Assembly: GCA_964519665.1 (NCBI GenBank)
Contig: CAZFIV010000001.1
Span: 1-64,000 of the forward strand
Direction: 5' to 3'
Length of the DNA: 64,000 nt
Origin: JANQQN01 sp964519665
Lineage (GTDB): Bacteria > Myxococcota > Kuafuiibacteriia > Kuafuiibacteriales > Kuafuiibacteriaceae
Below the pieces are notes generated by a model. The model was not told the DNA's origin, made no database searches, and worked only from the letters and a program-made list of their open reading frames with translations. The position numbers were made by a program, and so were the translations under genes. This document shows positions 1-9,464 of this stretch, in pieces. Numbering within the stretch: the first letter of the stretch is position 1; the number at the start of each line of letters is the position of its first letter.

Positions 1-2
1 GG

Positions 3-140
3 CTGCGCCAGCACGGAATCGCGAATGAACTCGAGCGTTTGAGTTCGCTACCGGCAACGCCGACCCGAGCGGACGAAACAAACCGATGTGTGATTACGGG
101 AGGTTACGCCGTTGTTTCTAACCAGGCGCAGCCTCGCTAA
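3..140 (+). CDS. Possible C-terminal end of an upstream gene (partial)
   Basis: An open frame enters from the left edge and ends at TAA 138-140. It gives 45 residues beginning LRQHGIANELERLSSLPATP. The first part looks like an ordinary amphipathic protein tail. The fragment is too short to recognise, and the stretch could equally be non-coding. The next gene starts 43 bp later. Confidence 0.3.
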   Translation: MRQHGIANELERLSSLPATPTRADETNRCVITGGYAVVSNQAQPR

Positions 141-183
141 GCTCTACTCGGGAGCGTTGACCCCGTGACGTTCCGGCCCGAGG

Positions 184-1254
184 ATGCGCGCGGTGGTCGA
201 TCCCAGCCGTCTCGATCGGGCACTTCTTCAAGCCGTCGTCGCCGAGTGGCACGGAGCCAATCGGGAGCTCTTCGGTGAGGCATTAAACTGCCCGATTTTC
301 TCATTGTCCGATGACGACGGCCGCTTCGGGGTGTGGATTCGCCAGACGAGGGAGGTCCGAATTCAGCGAAGAATGGCGTACGAGCACTCGTGGGGCGTAG
401 TGGTGGAGGTTCTCAAGCATGAGATGGCCCACCAGTACGTCGACGAGGTCCTCCGAGCGACGGACGAATCGCCCCACGGCCCTGCGTTCCGCCGGGTTTG
501 CGCAGACCGGGGCATCGACGATCGCGCCTATGGTCTACCGGAGGATCCGACCACGTCTCGCGCATTCGAGCGGGTATCGAAGCTCCTGGCGCTCGCCAGC
601 TCGGCGAACCGATTCGAGGCGGAAGCTGCGATGGCCAAAGCGCAGGTCATGATGCTTCGCCATAACCTGGCGACCACCCCCAGCCGCTACAGTTTTCGTC
701 AGGTTGGACAGCCGCGCCAGCGAATCTACGAGCACTCGCGGTGGCTGGCGGTGATCCTGACCGAGCACTTCTTCGTCGAGGCCATCTGGGTTCCCGCGTA
801 CGACCCGCATACCGGAACTCGAGGAACGGTGCTCGAGCTGTGCGGAACCGAAGAAAACCTCGCGATTGCCGACTACGTTCACGGGTTCCTTCAGGGCACC
901 GCGGAGCGCTTGTGGACGGAGCATCGAAAGACGAGCGGTATCAAGGGGCACGGAGGTCGCCGACGTTTTCTCACTGGGGTCATGCGAGGCTTCCTGGAGC
1001 GGCTCCAGGGCACGCAAACGGCGCGCGAAGCCCAGGGTTTGGTGTGGGTCAAGGACGGAGACCTCGAGGATTATCTACACCGACGCCATCCCCGAACCAC
1101 GCGAAGACGCCGCAGGGGCGGCCAACGCGACGAACATTACCGGGCGGGACGTTCGGCCGGCGGACGGATCGTTCTCCAGAAGCCGATCACATCGGGGTCC
1201 GACGGCAGCGGTCAGGGCAACAAACTCATTCCACCGAAAAGCAATGGCGGTTGA
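184..1254 (+). CDS. SprT-like zinc metallopeptidase with DUF2786 domain
   Basis: This 356-residue protein has an N-terminal SprT-like zinc-peptidase region. HEMAH is at residues 79-83, with a likely third zinc ligand at His98 in ESPHGPAF. A DUF2786 segment follows at about 130-165 (KLLALASSANRFEAEAAMAKAQ...HNL). The C-terminus is Arg-rich (RRHPRTTRRRRRGG) and might contact nucleic acid. SprT/Spartan relatives act on DNA-bound proteins, but the function of this DUF2786 fusion is not established. An AGGA motif sits directly before the ATG, so the in-frame GTG at 193 is an alternative start. It is convergent with the M14 peptidase gene 25 bp downstream. Confidence 0.8.
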   Translation: MRAVVDPSRLDRALLQAVVAEWHGANRELFGEALNCPIFSLSDDDGRFGVWIRQTREVRIQRRMAYEHSWGVVVEVLKHEMAHQYVDEVLRATDESPHGPAFRRVCADRGIDDRAYGLPEDPTTSRAFERVSKLLALASSANRFEAEAAMAKAQVMMLRHNLATTPSRYSFRQVGQPRQRIYEHSRWLAVILTEHFFVEAIWVPAYDPHTGTRGTVLELCGTEENLAIADYVHGFLQGTAERLWTEHRKTSGIKGHGGRRRFLTGVMRGFLERLQGTQTAREAQGLVWVKDGDLEDYLHRRHPRTTRRRRRGGQRDEHYRAGRSAGGRIVLQKPITSGSDGSGQGNKLIPPKSNGG

Positions 1255-1279
1255 CGGGAGGCTCGGGATGCCAATCTCT

Positions 1280-2254
1280 CTATCGCGCCGCTTGTGGGAC
1301 GATATGGAGGCGATTTCGCGGCGACCGCGAGATCGATCGGTCTTGATCACGCCGGCTGAAGAGGTCGAACATCGCCGCGATTCCCGGCAGCACGTTGCTC
1401 ACCGACAAGGAGGGGTCTTCAGGATTCATCCAGAAGAACGGATTGAAGAAGCGCCGAGGAGCGAGCACCGACCAGTCAAGCCGACCGAGCTCGACCGTAT
1501 AGGCCAACGTGCCAAGTTCGGCGTCCAGCCAGTCGTCCATATCTCCGATCGTCGGGTACAGGCCCCGAGCCTGTCGGAAGTCATAGGGCTCGGTCGGAAG
1601 CGCCCCGCAAAACGCCTCGCCCAATCGCCGGTATTCGGGGTCTCGGGTGTTGGGCGCGGCCGTGTGGGCCCAAGGGTACAGAAGCATGTTGCCGAAGCTA
1701 TGGAAGGCAATGGAGAGGGCGGGCTTATGGGTGCGCGCCACATCGGCCACCGCCTTGGTCTCGGGCTCCGAGAACGGCCGCGGGCCCATGTAGTGATAAG
1801 AACGGGGCCATTTCGAGCCCGCGAAGGGATGCAGCGGCATTCGGTCATTCAAGATGGCAAAATTCCGGTTGAGGTCCACCCCGCGCGCGTTGGCTCGCAT
1901 CGAAGCCCGCCGTTTGGCTCGAACCCGACGCAGGTTGGATGCGACAGCGTCCGGATTGACGATAGGCATGAATACAAAGTGTAGCGGCCATCGTTCGCGA
2001 GACCGAGCGACCAGGTCTCTTGCGACGGCGAGCAGCGCCAATCCGCCGATCAGCTCGATGCCGTGCATGAGGGCCGAGAGAAGGACCGCCGGATGCCGGC
2101 TATCGCCGAAACTGATGGAGGGAATCGTGCGACCCTCGACGGAGCGTCCCACGTCATGCCATTCGCCCCCGCCGCGGCGGGCTAGCCAACGCCACTGGGC
2201 TTCCAGATTCTCGAGCTGCAGGTAGCGTTCCGTTGTTTCGTCGGTCCTCTCCAT
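1280..2254 (-). CDS. M14-family zinc carboxypeptidase
   Basis: The protein fits the M14 (carboxypeptidase A/E-like) fold. Visible are the zinc-binding HGIE in ALMHGIELIGG, the substrate-binding GVDLNRNF, the third zinc ligand region IAFHSFGNMLLYPWA, and the C-terminal catalytic Glu in YTVELG. No signal peptide is seen, so the enzyme is probably cytoplasmic. It may act on peptidoglycan or other peptides, but the substrate cannot be read from sequence. The frame stays open to an ATG at 2335. The extra 27 residues are Arg-rich and unlike the family, so I chose the ATG at 2254. Neither start has a convincing ribosome-binding site. Confidence 0.8.
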   Translation of the reverse strand: MERTDETTERYLQLENLEAQWRWLARRGGGEWHDVGRSVEGRTIPSISFGDSRHPAVLLSALMHGIELIGGLALLAVARDLVARSRERWPLHFVFMPIVNPDAVASNLRRVRAKRRASMRANARGVDLNRNFAILNDRMPLHPFAGSKWPRSYHYMGPRPFSEPETKAVADVARTHKPALSIAFHSFGNMLLYPWAHTAAPNTRDPEYRRLGEAFCGALPTEPYDFRQARGLYPTIGDMDDWLDAELGTLAYTVELGRLDWSVLAPRRFFNPFFWMNPEDPSLSVSNVLPGIAAMFDLFSRRDQDRSISRSPRNRLHIVPQAAR

Positions 2255-2429
2255 GGTCGTTCGCTTGGTCGCCAACTGGTCTTCTCCCGGATTGAGATTT
2301 CGTCGTCCGGGTCGGAACAGCAGCCCGCCGTTCATTCATTTCGGAGCGACCGCGAATGCTTGAAGCTCTGGTCTATAGAGGTGATAAGGCCGGCGTCTCT
2401 CGATGCGACACCTAGCACCGACGGTGGGG

Positions 2430-3596
2430 TCAGCTGGGCGTATTCAAGGCCAGGCGGCGGGCCGCGCGACCAACGTAGACCCTCGGAACGCGCACGCTGA
2501 TCGAGGTCAGGACCTCGTACGGAATGGTCTGCAGGTGCTCGGCCAGCTCTTCGACTCGGATCTCCTCGCCGCCCTGTTTCCCGATCAGAACCACTTCGTC
2601 CCCGTTGTACGCTGACCCCTGACCGATATTGATCATCATCGCATCCATGGTGATGCGACCGATCTGAGGGAAACGTTGCCCGTTGATGAGCACAGAGGCC
2701 CGATTCGACAGCCGACGGCTATAGCCGTCGCCGTATCCGACGGGGAGCGTCACGACTCTGGTGTCGCGGGGCGCGGTCCATGTGCGATCGTAACTGACTG
2801 AAGAGCCTTTGCGGACAACTTTGAAGTACACAACGCGGGTCTTCATCGAAAGGGCGGGGCGCAAACTCACGCTGCGGTCGACCTCGGCCGATGGATAGAC
2901 GCCGTAGAGCGTGATGCCCGGGCGCACCATCTCGAGGTAGCTGTCGGGATGCTGAAGGATGGCGCCGGAGTTTGCGATATGTCGGATCCATGGGCCGTTC
3001 ACAGCGCTCAGACATGAGTGAAAGCGCTGGAGTTGAAGCTGAGTGAACTCCGAGTCTTCGGATTCGGAGCTGGCCAAGTGGCTGAACACGCCGATCACGT
3101 TACAGTGCCGAGTTCGCAGCGCCGCTTCGAGCAGCCGGTGAGCGGTGTCCCAGTGCATGCCGATCCGTTCCATGCCGGTATCGACCTTGAGATGTACGGT
3201 GGCTCGTCGGCCGCTCGCGGCGGCCTGCGCTTCGATTTGTTCAAGCTTATAGACCGACGACGCCGTTATCTGGAGGTCAAACTCCAAGAAGTGGACGATC
3301 TGGTTGCCGATGATTCCGCCGAGCACGAGGATGGGGGCGCGAATCCCAGCTTTTCGCAGGGCAATGCCTTCCTCGAGAAACGCGACGCCAAGCGCATCTA
3401 CACCGAACGACAAGAGGGCTCGAGCCACGGGCACGAGCCCGTGGCCGTAAGCGTTCGCCTTGACGATCCCCATAATCTGCACGTCTCGGCCGATTCGTGA
3501 CCGAATCGCCGCTACGTTGGCCTCGAGGGCGTCCACATCGACGTAAGCGGTGGTCGGACGCAGGGCGACGCCATGGTCCGCAACTGCAACTGACAT
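2430..3596 (-). CDS. alr: Alanine racemase
   Basis: This PLP enzyme interconverts L- and D-alanine for peptidoglycan synthesis. The pyridoxal-lysine motif IVKANAYGHG is near residue 40. The second catalytic region with the active-site Tyr reads LPVGYGDGYSRRLS, followed by GRITMDAMMINIG. At 388 residues it is of normal family length. The frame extends upstream into nadA, but the ATG at 3596 overlaps the nadA stop as ATGA, which indicates translational coupling. It is the last gene of the run ykgJ-like>uvrA>nadA>alr. Confidence 0.95.
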   Translation of the reverse strand: MSVAVADHGVALRPTTAYVDVDALEANVAAIRSRIGRDVQIMGIVKANAYGHGLVPVARALLSFGVDALGVAFLEEGIALRKAGIRAPILVLGGIIGNQIVHFLEFDLQITASSVYKLEQIEAQAAASGRRATVHLKVDTGMERIGMHWDTAHRLLEAALRTRHCNVIGVFSHLASSESEDSEFTQLQLQRFHSCLSAVNGPWIRHIANSGAILQHPDSYLEMVRPGITLYGVYPSAEVDRSVSLRPALSMKTRVVYFKVVRKGSSVSYDRTWTAPRDTRVVTLPVGYGDGYSRRLSNRASVLINGQRFPQIGRITMDAMMINIGQGSAYNGDEVVLIGKQGGEEIRVEELAEHLQTIPYEVLTSISVRVPRVYVGRAARRLALNTPS

Positions 3597-4549
3597 CAGC
3601 TCCAATCGAGCATCAGCTGAATCGGAGCGTGGGCTCGCTTCAGAAGATCTTCCTCCATCTCTAGGCGCGGACTCTTGAGCCGCAGGGAGAGATAGAGCTT
3701 TTCGAGGGTGTTCAACTTCATGTGTGGGCACTCGTTGCACGCGCAGGAGGAGTCGGGCGGAGCAGGAATGAACTCCTTGCCGGAGCCTTCCGTCTTCCGC
3801 TTCATCTGGTGAATGATGCCCGGCTCGGTCGCAACGATGAACGCGGAGGCGTCGCTACCGACCACGAAGTTGAGGAGCGACCGCGTCGACCCAATGTGGT
3901 CGGCGTGGCTCAGCACGGCCTCTTCACACTCCGGATGGGCGATAACGAGCGCATCGGGATAACGAGTCTTCAGCTGAAGGAGCTTCTTTTCGCTGAAGAT
4001 CTCGTGCACCTGACACGAGCCAGGCCATAGAACCATATCACGACCGGTCTGCTTGATGAGGTAGCGACCGAGGTGCTGGTCGGGCGCGAAAAGGAGGGGG
4101 CGGTCCTCAGGAATTCGTTCGACGATGCGCTTGGCGTTCGATGAAGTCACGATCACGTCGCTGAGCGCCTTAACCCCAGCCGAACAGTTGATGTACGAAA
4201 TCACGAAGTGATGAGGATACCGGGCTTTGAAGGCGGCGAAGGCATCGGGAGGGCAGCCGTCGGCCAGGGAGCAACCAGCCTTCAGGTCGGGCACCAAGAC
4301 GAGCTTGTCTGGATTTAGAATCTTGGCGGTCTCGGCCATGAAGTGCACGCCGCAAAAGACGATGACGTCGGCCTCGGTTGCCGCCGCTGCCTGGGCAAGT
4401 TGTAGCGAGTCGCCTATGAAGTCGGCCACATCCTGTAAGTCGGCGTCTTGGTAGTAGTGGGCGAGGATCACTGCGTTGAGATCCGCCTTGAGCGTCTCTA
4501 TCTCCTCAAAGAGGTCGAGACGGGGTTCGACCCTATTCGCTTGAACCAT
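3596..4549 (-). CDS. nadA: Quinolinate synthase A
   Basis: NadA condenses iminoaspartate with dihydroxyacetone phosphate to quinolinate in de novo NAD synthesis, using a [4Fe-4S] cluster. The 317-residue protein shows AHYYQDADLQDVADFIGDS near the N-terminus and the three expected cysteine regions: VFCGVHFMAETAK, HPECEEAV and a C-terminal CACNECPHMKLNTLEKLY. It starts 3 bp after the uvrA stop and overlaps alr by ATGA, so the three genes are probably one transcript. nadB and nadC are not in the window. Confidence 0.95.
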   Translation of the reverse strand: MVQANRVEPRLDLFEEIETLKADLNAVILAHYYQDADLQDVADFIGDSLQLAQAAAATEADVIVFCGVHFMAETAKILNPDKLVLVPDLKAGCSLADGCPPDAFAAFKARYPHHFVISYINCSAGVKALSDVIVTSSNAKRIVERIPEDRPLLFAPDQHLGRYLIKQTGRDMVLWPGSCQVHEIFSEKKLLQLKTRYPDALVIAHPECEEAVLSHADHIGSTRSLLNFVVGSDASAFIVATEPGIIHQMKRKTEGSGKEFIPAPPDSSCACNECPHMKLNTLEKLYLSLRLKSPRLEMEEDLLKRAHAPIQLMLDWS

Positions 4550-4552
4550 CTG

Positions 4553-7468
4553 TCACCTTCCTGTGCCGGCGACCGCCGGCTTCTTTCGTCGCGAGTTCTT
4601 CTTAGACGTCGCGCGACCTTTGGCAATGGCCCCCGTTTTCTCCGACTGATTCAAGAGCGGAGCTAGGTATCGACCCGTGTGGGTACCGGATCGGGCGACG
4701 ACCTCCGGTGGCCCTTGGGCGACGAGCCGACCGCCGGCATCGCCCCCTTCCGGTCCCAGGTCGATGACCCAATCTGCCGTCTTAACGACATCGAGGTTGT
4801 GTTCGATCACGACGACCGTGTTCCCCTGGTCTACCAACTGATGGAGGACCTGAAGGAGTTTGCGAACGTCGTTGAAATGCAGTCCGGTGGTCGGTTCATC
4901 GAGAATGTAGACGGTTCGGCCCGTGGATCGACGAGCGAGCTCTTTCGAGAGCTTGACCCGTTGGGCTTCACCGCCCGACAGCGTCGTCGCTTGCTGCCCC
5001 AGGTGAATGTACCCGAGCCCGACAGACTGCAGTGTTTCTAGCTTGCGCCGGATCGAAGGGATGGTGCCCAAGAAGTCGAGCGCTTCGGAGACCGTCATGT
5101 CCAACACATCGGCGATCGACTTTTCTTTATACGTGACAGAGAGCGTCTCTCGATTGTACCGCCGGCCGTCGCACGTTTCGCACTGAACATAGACGTCGGG
5201 CAGGAAGTGCATCTCGATTCTGAGAATTCCGTCGCCCTCGCAGGCTTCACACCGGCCCCCTTTGACGTTGAAGCTGAAACGCCCTGGTTTGTACCCGCGA
5301 ACCTTGGCTTCCGGCAGGTTCGCGAAAAGGTCGCGAATGTCGCCGAACAGACCCGTGTAGGTCGCGGGGTTGGATCGAGGTGTTCGGCCGATCGGAGACT
5401 GATCGATATCAATGACTTTATCGACGCCGCCGAGGCCTTCAATGCGAACCAGAGCCGATGGCCGCTCGGCCGAGCCCATCAGCTCGTGCGCGAGCGCCTT
5501 TCGGAGAGTCTGGTTGACCAATGTCGACTTTCCAGAGCCGGAGACCCCGGTCACGCAAGTGAACACGCCGAGCGGAAAGGTCACGTCGATGTTCTTGAGA
5601 TTGTTGCCCCGGGCACCGACGACTCGTAGCACGTGCGAGGACGGGGACCGACGACGTGAGGGGACCTCGATGCACTGTCGACCCGCGAGGTAGGCGCCGG
5701 TGATCGACTCCGGGTGCTCACGAATCGCTGGGGGAGGGCCGCTGGCAACGACCTCTCCTCCATGCACACCCGCCCGGGGACCCATGTCGATAACCCAATC
5801 GGCGGACGAAATCGTATCTTCGTCGTGCTCTACGACGACGACGGTATTGCCGAGATCACGAAGGCGCCGAAGCGTCTGCAGCAGACGCGCGTTGTCCCGT
5901 TGGTGAAGGCCGATCGACGGCTCGTCGAGGATATATAGGACCCCAACCAAAGAGCGGCCAATTTGAGTAGCGAGGCGGATTCGTTGACTTTCGCCCCCCG
6001 AGAGGGTCCCTGCCTTGCGGTCGAGGCTCAAATAGCCGAGGCCGACATGGTTGAGAAAACCAATTCGGTCGTTGATTTCTCGCAACAACCGGTCGGCGAT
6101 CGCTCGGTCACGGGTGTCTAGCTCGAGCTCCGCGAACCACCGGTGCGAGCTTGCAACGGACATTGCGGTGACCTCATGGATAGGCAAACCGTTGACGCGG
6201 ACGACTCTCGCTTCGGCTCGAAGACGCGTTCCCTCGCAGTCGGGGCAGGCCTTGAGGGTGGTGAAGTCAGAGAGGTTCTCTCGCACGCTGTCGGATGATG
6301 TCTCGTTCATCCGGCGCCGCAGGTTGTTCATCACGCCTTCGAAGGGTTTCTTGTAGGTGTATTTATGGCCGTCACCTTGATACGTGACTCTGATTTCTTC
6401 ATCGCCGGTGCCGAACAAGACCTTGTTTCGAAAGTTCGCCGGCAGGCTGCGCCACGGTTTCTTCGTGGACTGCTTGAAATGCTTGGCCAGGCTTTCGAGC
6501 ACGGGCCGGTACCAAGTGGCGTTCTTGGTCGCCCATGGAGCGATGGCGCCATCGTCCAGAGATAGCTTGGGGTCGGGTACGACAAGCTCTTCGTCGAAGA
6601 TCGAGAGCTCGCCGAGGCCGCCGCACGTCGTGCATGCACCGTGTGGGCTATTGAAGGAAAATGTGCGGGGCTCAACCTCTGCTATCGAGACACCGCAGCT
6701 TAGACACGACCAGTTCTGGGAAACGAGCTCTTCGTCCTCTTTGTCCGGGAATTGGATACGAACCAGGCCGCCTCCGTGTTGGAGCGACAGCTCAACGGAG
6801 TCCGTGATTCGCTGCCGTCGGTCGGGTCGGACGCTAATTCGGTCGACGACCACGTCGATATCGTGTTTTCGACGTTTGTCGACTTGAATGGGCTCGCTCA
6901 GGTCGTGTACTTGGCCATCGATGCGGATTCGGGTGAACCCTTGACGCCGCAAGTCTTCGAGCTCCTTCTTGTATTCTCCTTTGCGGCCGCGGACCAGTGG
7001 CGCCATCAAAACGACGCGGGTCCTGTCGGGGTTGGCTGCGATTCGGTCGACGATCTGCTGAACGGTCTGGCGAGTGACCGGTTTTCCGCACTTCGGACAG
7101 GCGACCTTGCCGATGCGGGCATACAGCAGTCGAAGGTAGTCGTAGATTTCGGTCACCGTACCGACTGTCGACCGCGGATTGTTCGAAGTGGTTTTCTGCT
7201 CGATCGAGATAGCTGGCGACAAGCCCTCGATGCTGTCGACATCCGGCTTGTCCATCTGGTCGAGGAATTGCCGAGCATACGCGGACAGCGACTCCACATA
7301 TCGTCGCTGACCCTCGGCATAGATGGTATCGAAGGCCAGCGAGCTCTTGCCGGATCCCGATACACCCGTCACCACGACCAGTTTGTTGCGTGGCAGGTCC
7401 ACATCAATGTTCTTGAGGTTGTGGGCGCGTGCTCCGCGAACTTCAATCTTCGACGAATCGGAGGCCAT
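4553..7468 (-). CDS. uvrA: Excinuclease ABC subunit A
   Basis: This is the damage-recognition ATPase of nucleotide excision repair. The 971 residues carry two ABC cassettes: Walker A GVSGSGKSSLAF near residue 38 and GVSGSGKSTLVN near 640. ABC signatures are LSGGESQRIRLA and LSGGEAQRVKLS. Zinc-binding CxxC pairs include CPKCGKP, CLSCG...CTTCGG, and CEACEGDG with CETCDGRR. The Arg/Lys-rich tail (KGRATSKKNSRRKKP) is typical of high-GC homologues. The gene lies 47 bp after the ykgJ-like gene and 3 bp before nadA. Confidence 0.97.
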   Translation of the reverse strand: MASDSSKIEVRGARAHNLKNIDVDLPRNKLVVVTGVSGSGKSSLAFDTIYAEGQRRYVESLSAYARQFLDQMDKPDVDSIEGLSPAISIEQKTTSNNPRSTVGTVTEIYDYLRLLYARIGKVACPKCGKPVTRQTVQQIVDRIAANPDRTRVVLMAPLVRGRKGEYKKELEDLRRQGFTRIRIDGQVHDLSEPIQVDKRRKHDIDVVVDRISVRPDRRQRITDSVELSLQHGGGLVRIQFPDKEDEELVSQNWSCLSCGVSIAEVEPRTFSFNSPHGACTTCGGLGELSIFDEELVVPDPKLSLDDGAIAPWATKNATWYRPVLESLAKHFKQSTKKPWRSLPANFRNKVLFGTGDEEIRVTYQGDGHKYTYKKPFEGVMNNLRRRMNETSSDSVRENLSDFTTLKACPDCEGTRLRAEARVVRVNGLPIHEVTAMSVASSHRWFAELELDTRDRAIADRLLREINDRIGFLNHVGLGYLSLDRKAGTLSGGESQRIRLATQIGRSLVGVLYILDEPSIGLHQRDNARLLQTLRRLRDLGNTVVVVEHDEDTISSADWVIDMGPRAGVHGGEVVASGPPPAIREHPESITGAYLAGRQCIEVPSRRRSPSSHVLRVVGARGNNLKNIDVTFPLGVFTCVTGVSGSGKSTLVNQTLRKALAHELMGSAERPSALVRIEGLGGVDKVIDIDQSPIGRTPRSNPATYTGLFGDIRDLFANLPEAKVRGYKPGRFSFNVKGGRCEACEGDGILRIEMHFLPDVYVQCETCDGRRYNRETLSVTYKEKSIADVLDMTVSEALDFLGTIPSIRRKLETLQSVGLGYIHLGQQATTLSGGEAQRVKLSKELARRSTGRTVYILDEPTTGLHFNDVRKLLQVLHQLVDQGNTVVVIEHNLDVVKTADWVIDLGPEGGDAGGRLVAQGPPEVVARSGTHTGRYLAPLLNQSEKTGAIAKGRATSKKNSRRKKPAVAGTGR

Positions 7469-7515
7469 GGGGTTTGAGGCCTTGACGCCGGCAGGGCTCG
7501 TCGCCGCGGGCGGCG

Positions 7516-7941
7516 CTATCTTCCGTCCGCTTGCTTTGCCCGCTTGCGAATCTCAGAGGGGCTGTAGAGCTGACCATCAGCGTCGTCCATTCCGGGACAG
7601 TAGCGCTTGGCGGCTTGCCATGATTCGCGGTCGTCCAGCAACTCGGCCCAGAATGGGAACGTCCTGCACTGCATTGGCTTAACAGGATGAACCGAGCAGT
7701 CGTTCCCTCTTAACAAGGGACAACCGTCTCCGGCTATCGCGTCGATTCGCCAACTCTGAGCGTGAACATCCCACTGGATGTCATAACTCGACTGAAATAC
7801 GTCGAGGGGTTGCTCGAGGTAGGTGGCCATCGCGATCATTTCATCGACGGTGATCCATACGCTACCGGGCTGACGACAGCAGTTGCCACATCTCGTGCAG
7901 CGAAATCGTAGACCATCGCTTAAGCGAACGGCAGGAGCCAC
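7516..7941 (-). CDS. YkgJ-family cysteine-cluster protein
   Basis: This 141-residue protein has the YkgJ/CxxCxxCC pattern: FRCTRCGNCCRQPGSVW near the N-terminus, then CPLLRGNDCSVHPVKPMQCRTFPFW and a C-terminal CPGM. Such clusters are thought to bind Fe-S or zinc, and no enzymatic role is firmly assigned. The open frame runs far upstream into rnhB, but the longer N-terminus is not protein-like. The GTG at 7941 has AGGAAA just upstream and leaves a 41-bp gap to divergent rnhB. It is probably the first gene of the uvrA-nadA-alr transcript. Confidence 0.8.
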   Translation of the reverse strand: MAPAVRLSDGLRFRCTRCGNCCRQPGSVWITVDEMIAMATYLEQPLDVFQSSYDIQWDVHAQSWRIDAIAGDGCPLLRGNDCSVHPVKPMQCRTFPFWAELLDDRESWQAAKRYCPGMDDADGQLYSPSEIRKRAKQADGR

Positions 7942-7982
7942 CGGTTTCCTATAGCACGACCGATGGGGTACTGTTTGGGGAT

Positions 7983-8654
7983 ATGGCAAAGAGGGACGCT
8001 GGCGACGGCGGGAAGCGTCTGCACGATATGTTGAGCCAGGAACTGCCGCTATGGGCTGAGGGCTGCGTGGTTGCCGGACTTGATGAGGTCGGCGCAGGCC
8101 CAATTGCCGGTCCGGTGACCGCTGCTTGTGTCGTACTGGAACCGACCCGAGTTCACGCGCTCGAGGGGGTCGACGACTCAAAGGCCCTGAGCCCGAGACG
8201 CCGAGAGGAGCTGTCCTGGCGTATTGAAGCCGAGGCGCGAGCTGTCGCCATCGCTGACGCAAGCGTAGAAGAGGTCGATCGACTGAACATACTTCAGGCT
8301 GCTCGCTTGGCTATGTCTAGGGCACTCGCCTCGGTGGTCGATCGAGTGGGAGATATCCATTACCTCCTGGTCGATGCTCGCACCGTACCGGGAACCGAGA
8401 TTCCGCAGGTTGCTTTGGTCAAAGGTGATTCGTTGTCTATCTCGATTGCCGCAGCATCGATTATCGCGAAGGTCGCGAGGGATCGGTATATGACGGAGAT
8501 GGCCTCGGTATATCCCGAGTATGGATTCGAGAAGCACAAGGGATACGGCACAGCGGCCCATCTGTCGGCGCTGCGACGGCACGGCGCAAGTCCGCTGCAT
8601 CGGCGCTCCTTCCAACCCGTTGCTGAGGTCGTGAGTCAGCCATCTCTCTTCTGA
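7983..8654 (+). CDS. rnhB: Ribonuclease HII
   Basis: RNase HII removes ribonucleotides from DNA. The 223-residue protein carries the catalytic acidic residues in GLDEVGAGPIAGPV, GVDDSKALSPRRRE and LLVDARTVPG, plus the KGDSLSISIAAASIIAKVARDRYM block and HKGYGTAAHL. The usual DEAGRG motif reads DEVGAG. The Asp-Glu pair is kept, but Ala and Arg are replaced. It is divergent from the ykgJ-like gene. Downstream is the parS-containing gene-poor block. Confidence 0.92.
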   Translation: MAKRDAGDGGKRLHDMLSQELPLWAEGCVVAGLDEVGAGPIAGPVTAACVVLEPTRVHALEGVDDSKALSPRRREELSWRIEAEARAVAIADASVEEVDRLNILQAARLAMSRALASVVDRVGDIHYLLVDARTVPGTEIPQVALVKGDSLSISIAAASIIAKVARDRYMTEMASVYPEYGFEKHKGYGTAAHLSALRRHGASPLHRRSFQPVAEVVSQPSLF

Positions 8655-8705
8655 CGCTTGATGATGGGTTTGGAACGGGTGCCCGCGAAGTGGGAGGGGT
8701 TCGCT

Positions 8706-8723
8706 CTGTTCCACGTGGAACAG
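8706..8723. promoter_or_regulatory. parS: parS centromere site (perfect palindrome)
   Basis: CTGTTCCACGTGGAACAG is a perfect 18-bp palindrome in non-coding DNA, 52 bp after rnhB. Its core TGTTCCACGTGGAACA differs from the classical bacterial parS TGTTTCACGTGAAACA only at a complementary pair. As I recall, this C/G variant is the form found in myxobacteria. ParB would load here and spread along DNA for origin segregation. It lies about 11 kb from the probable oriC, the usual distance. No parA or parB gene is in the window. Confidence 0.88.
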
Positions 8724-9448
8724 GTCGCCGTCGATGGTTGCTAACGTTTTCGTTCGACAGGCGCTCGCAATCGCGCAGCCAGCTCGTCAGCCGCACCGCA
8801 CCTCAACTTGTATTTGCCGCGCCTCGTGCCAGCGGGCCATCTCCTTCCACAAACCTGCGACTGACCCCAGACCCATCAGAGCGCGTTTTACGAAATCGGC
8901 GGGCAGCCACGCCCCGCCAGGTCCTTCTTCCTGATGGCCCAGTCAACGCTCCGTGGCTTCTCCGCCTTACTACGACCAGGCCATCCGCCGGAGCCGGGCT
9001 GGGATGATCGCACGGTGCGGCCGCCGCTCTCGCGCCAGGATGCAACGGTAAGCTAACGCGGCCTCAGCAGGAGCGACATATGCCCTTGCGAGCCCATCGA
9101 GTTGCACCCGACGATGAGAAGGCCGACGCTCCGTATCGAGCGACCAAGCGGCTGCCTTCGCTTCTGAGCGTTGCCAAAAGGGTGGCCGGGGTCGCGCAAA
9201 CGTCAGGCTTTACAAGGCGAGGGACAGACACGCAGTGAAACAAATCGCGCTTGTTATGATTGTTGGTGTCCAAAGTATCGGCCGTGGCATGGCGCGAGTG
9301 AGGCGAATGACAGGCACGGGGCGGGGCCGTGGGCGGGCCGCAGGAATTAGGTCATCTCGACGGCCTAAGCGCACCGACACCCGGAGCCGAAGTCCGTGCT
9401 GTCGTTGTCTAGTGTCCTCTGGAGCGCATCGAGCTGGGCCGGCGGGAC

Positions 9449-9464
9449 TGTTTCATGTGAAACC
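9449..9464. promoter_or_regulatory. parS: Second parS-like site
   Basis: TGTTTCATGTGAAACC matches the classical parS TGTTTCACGTGAAACA at 14 of 16 positions (one central and one terminal mismatch). It is non-coding and lies 743 bp from the perfect site. It uses the T/A arm variant rather than the C/G variant at 8706. Confidence 0.7.
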
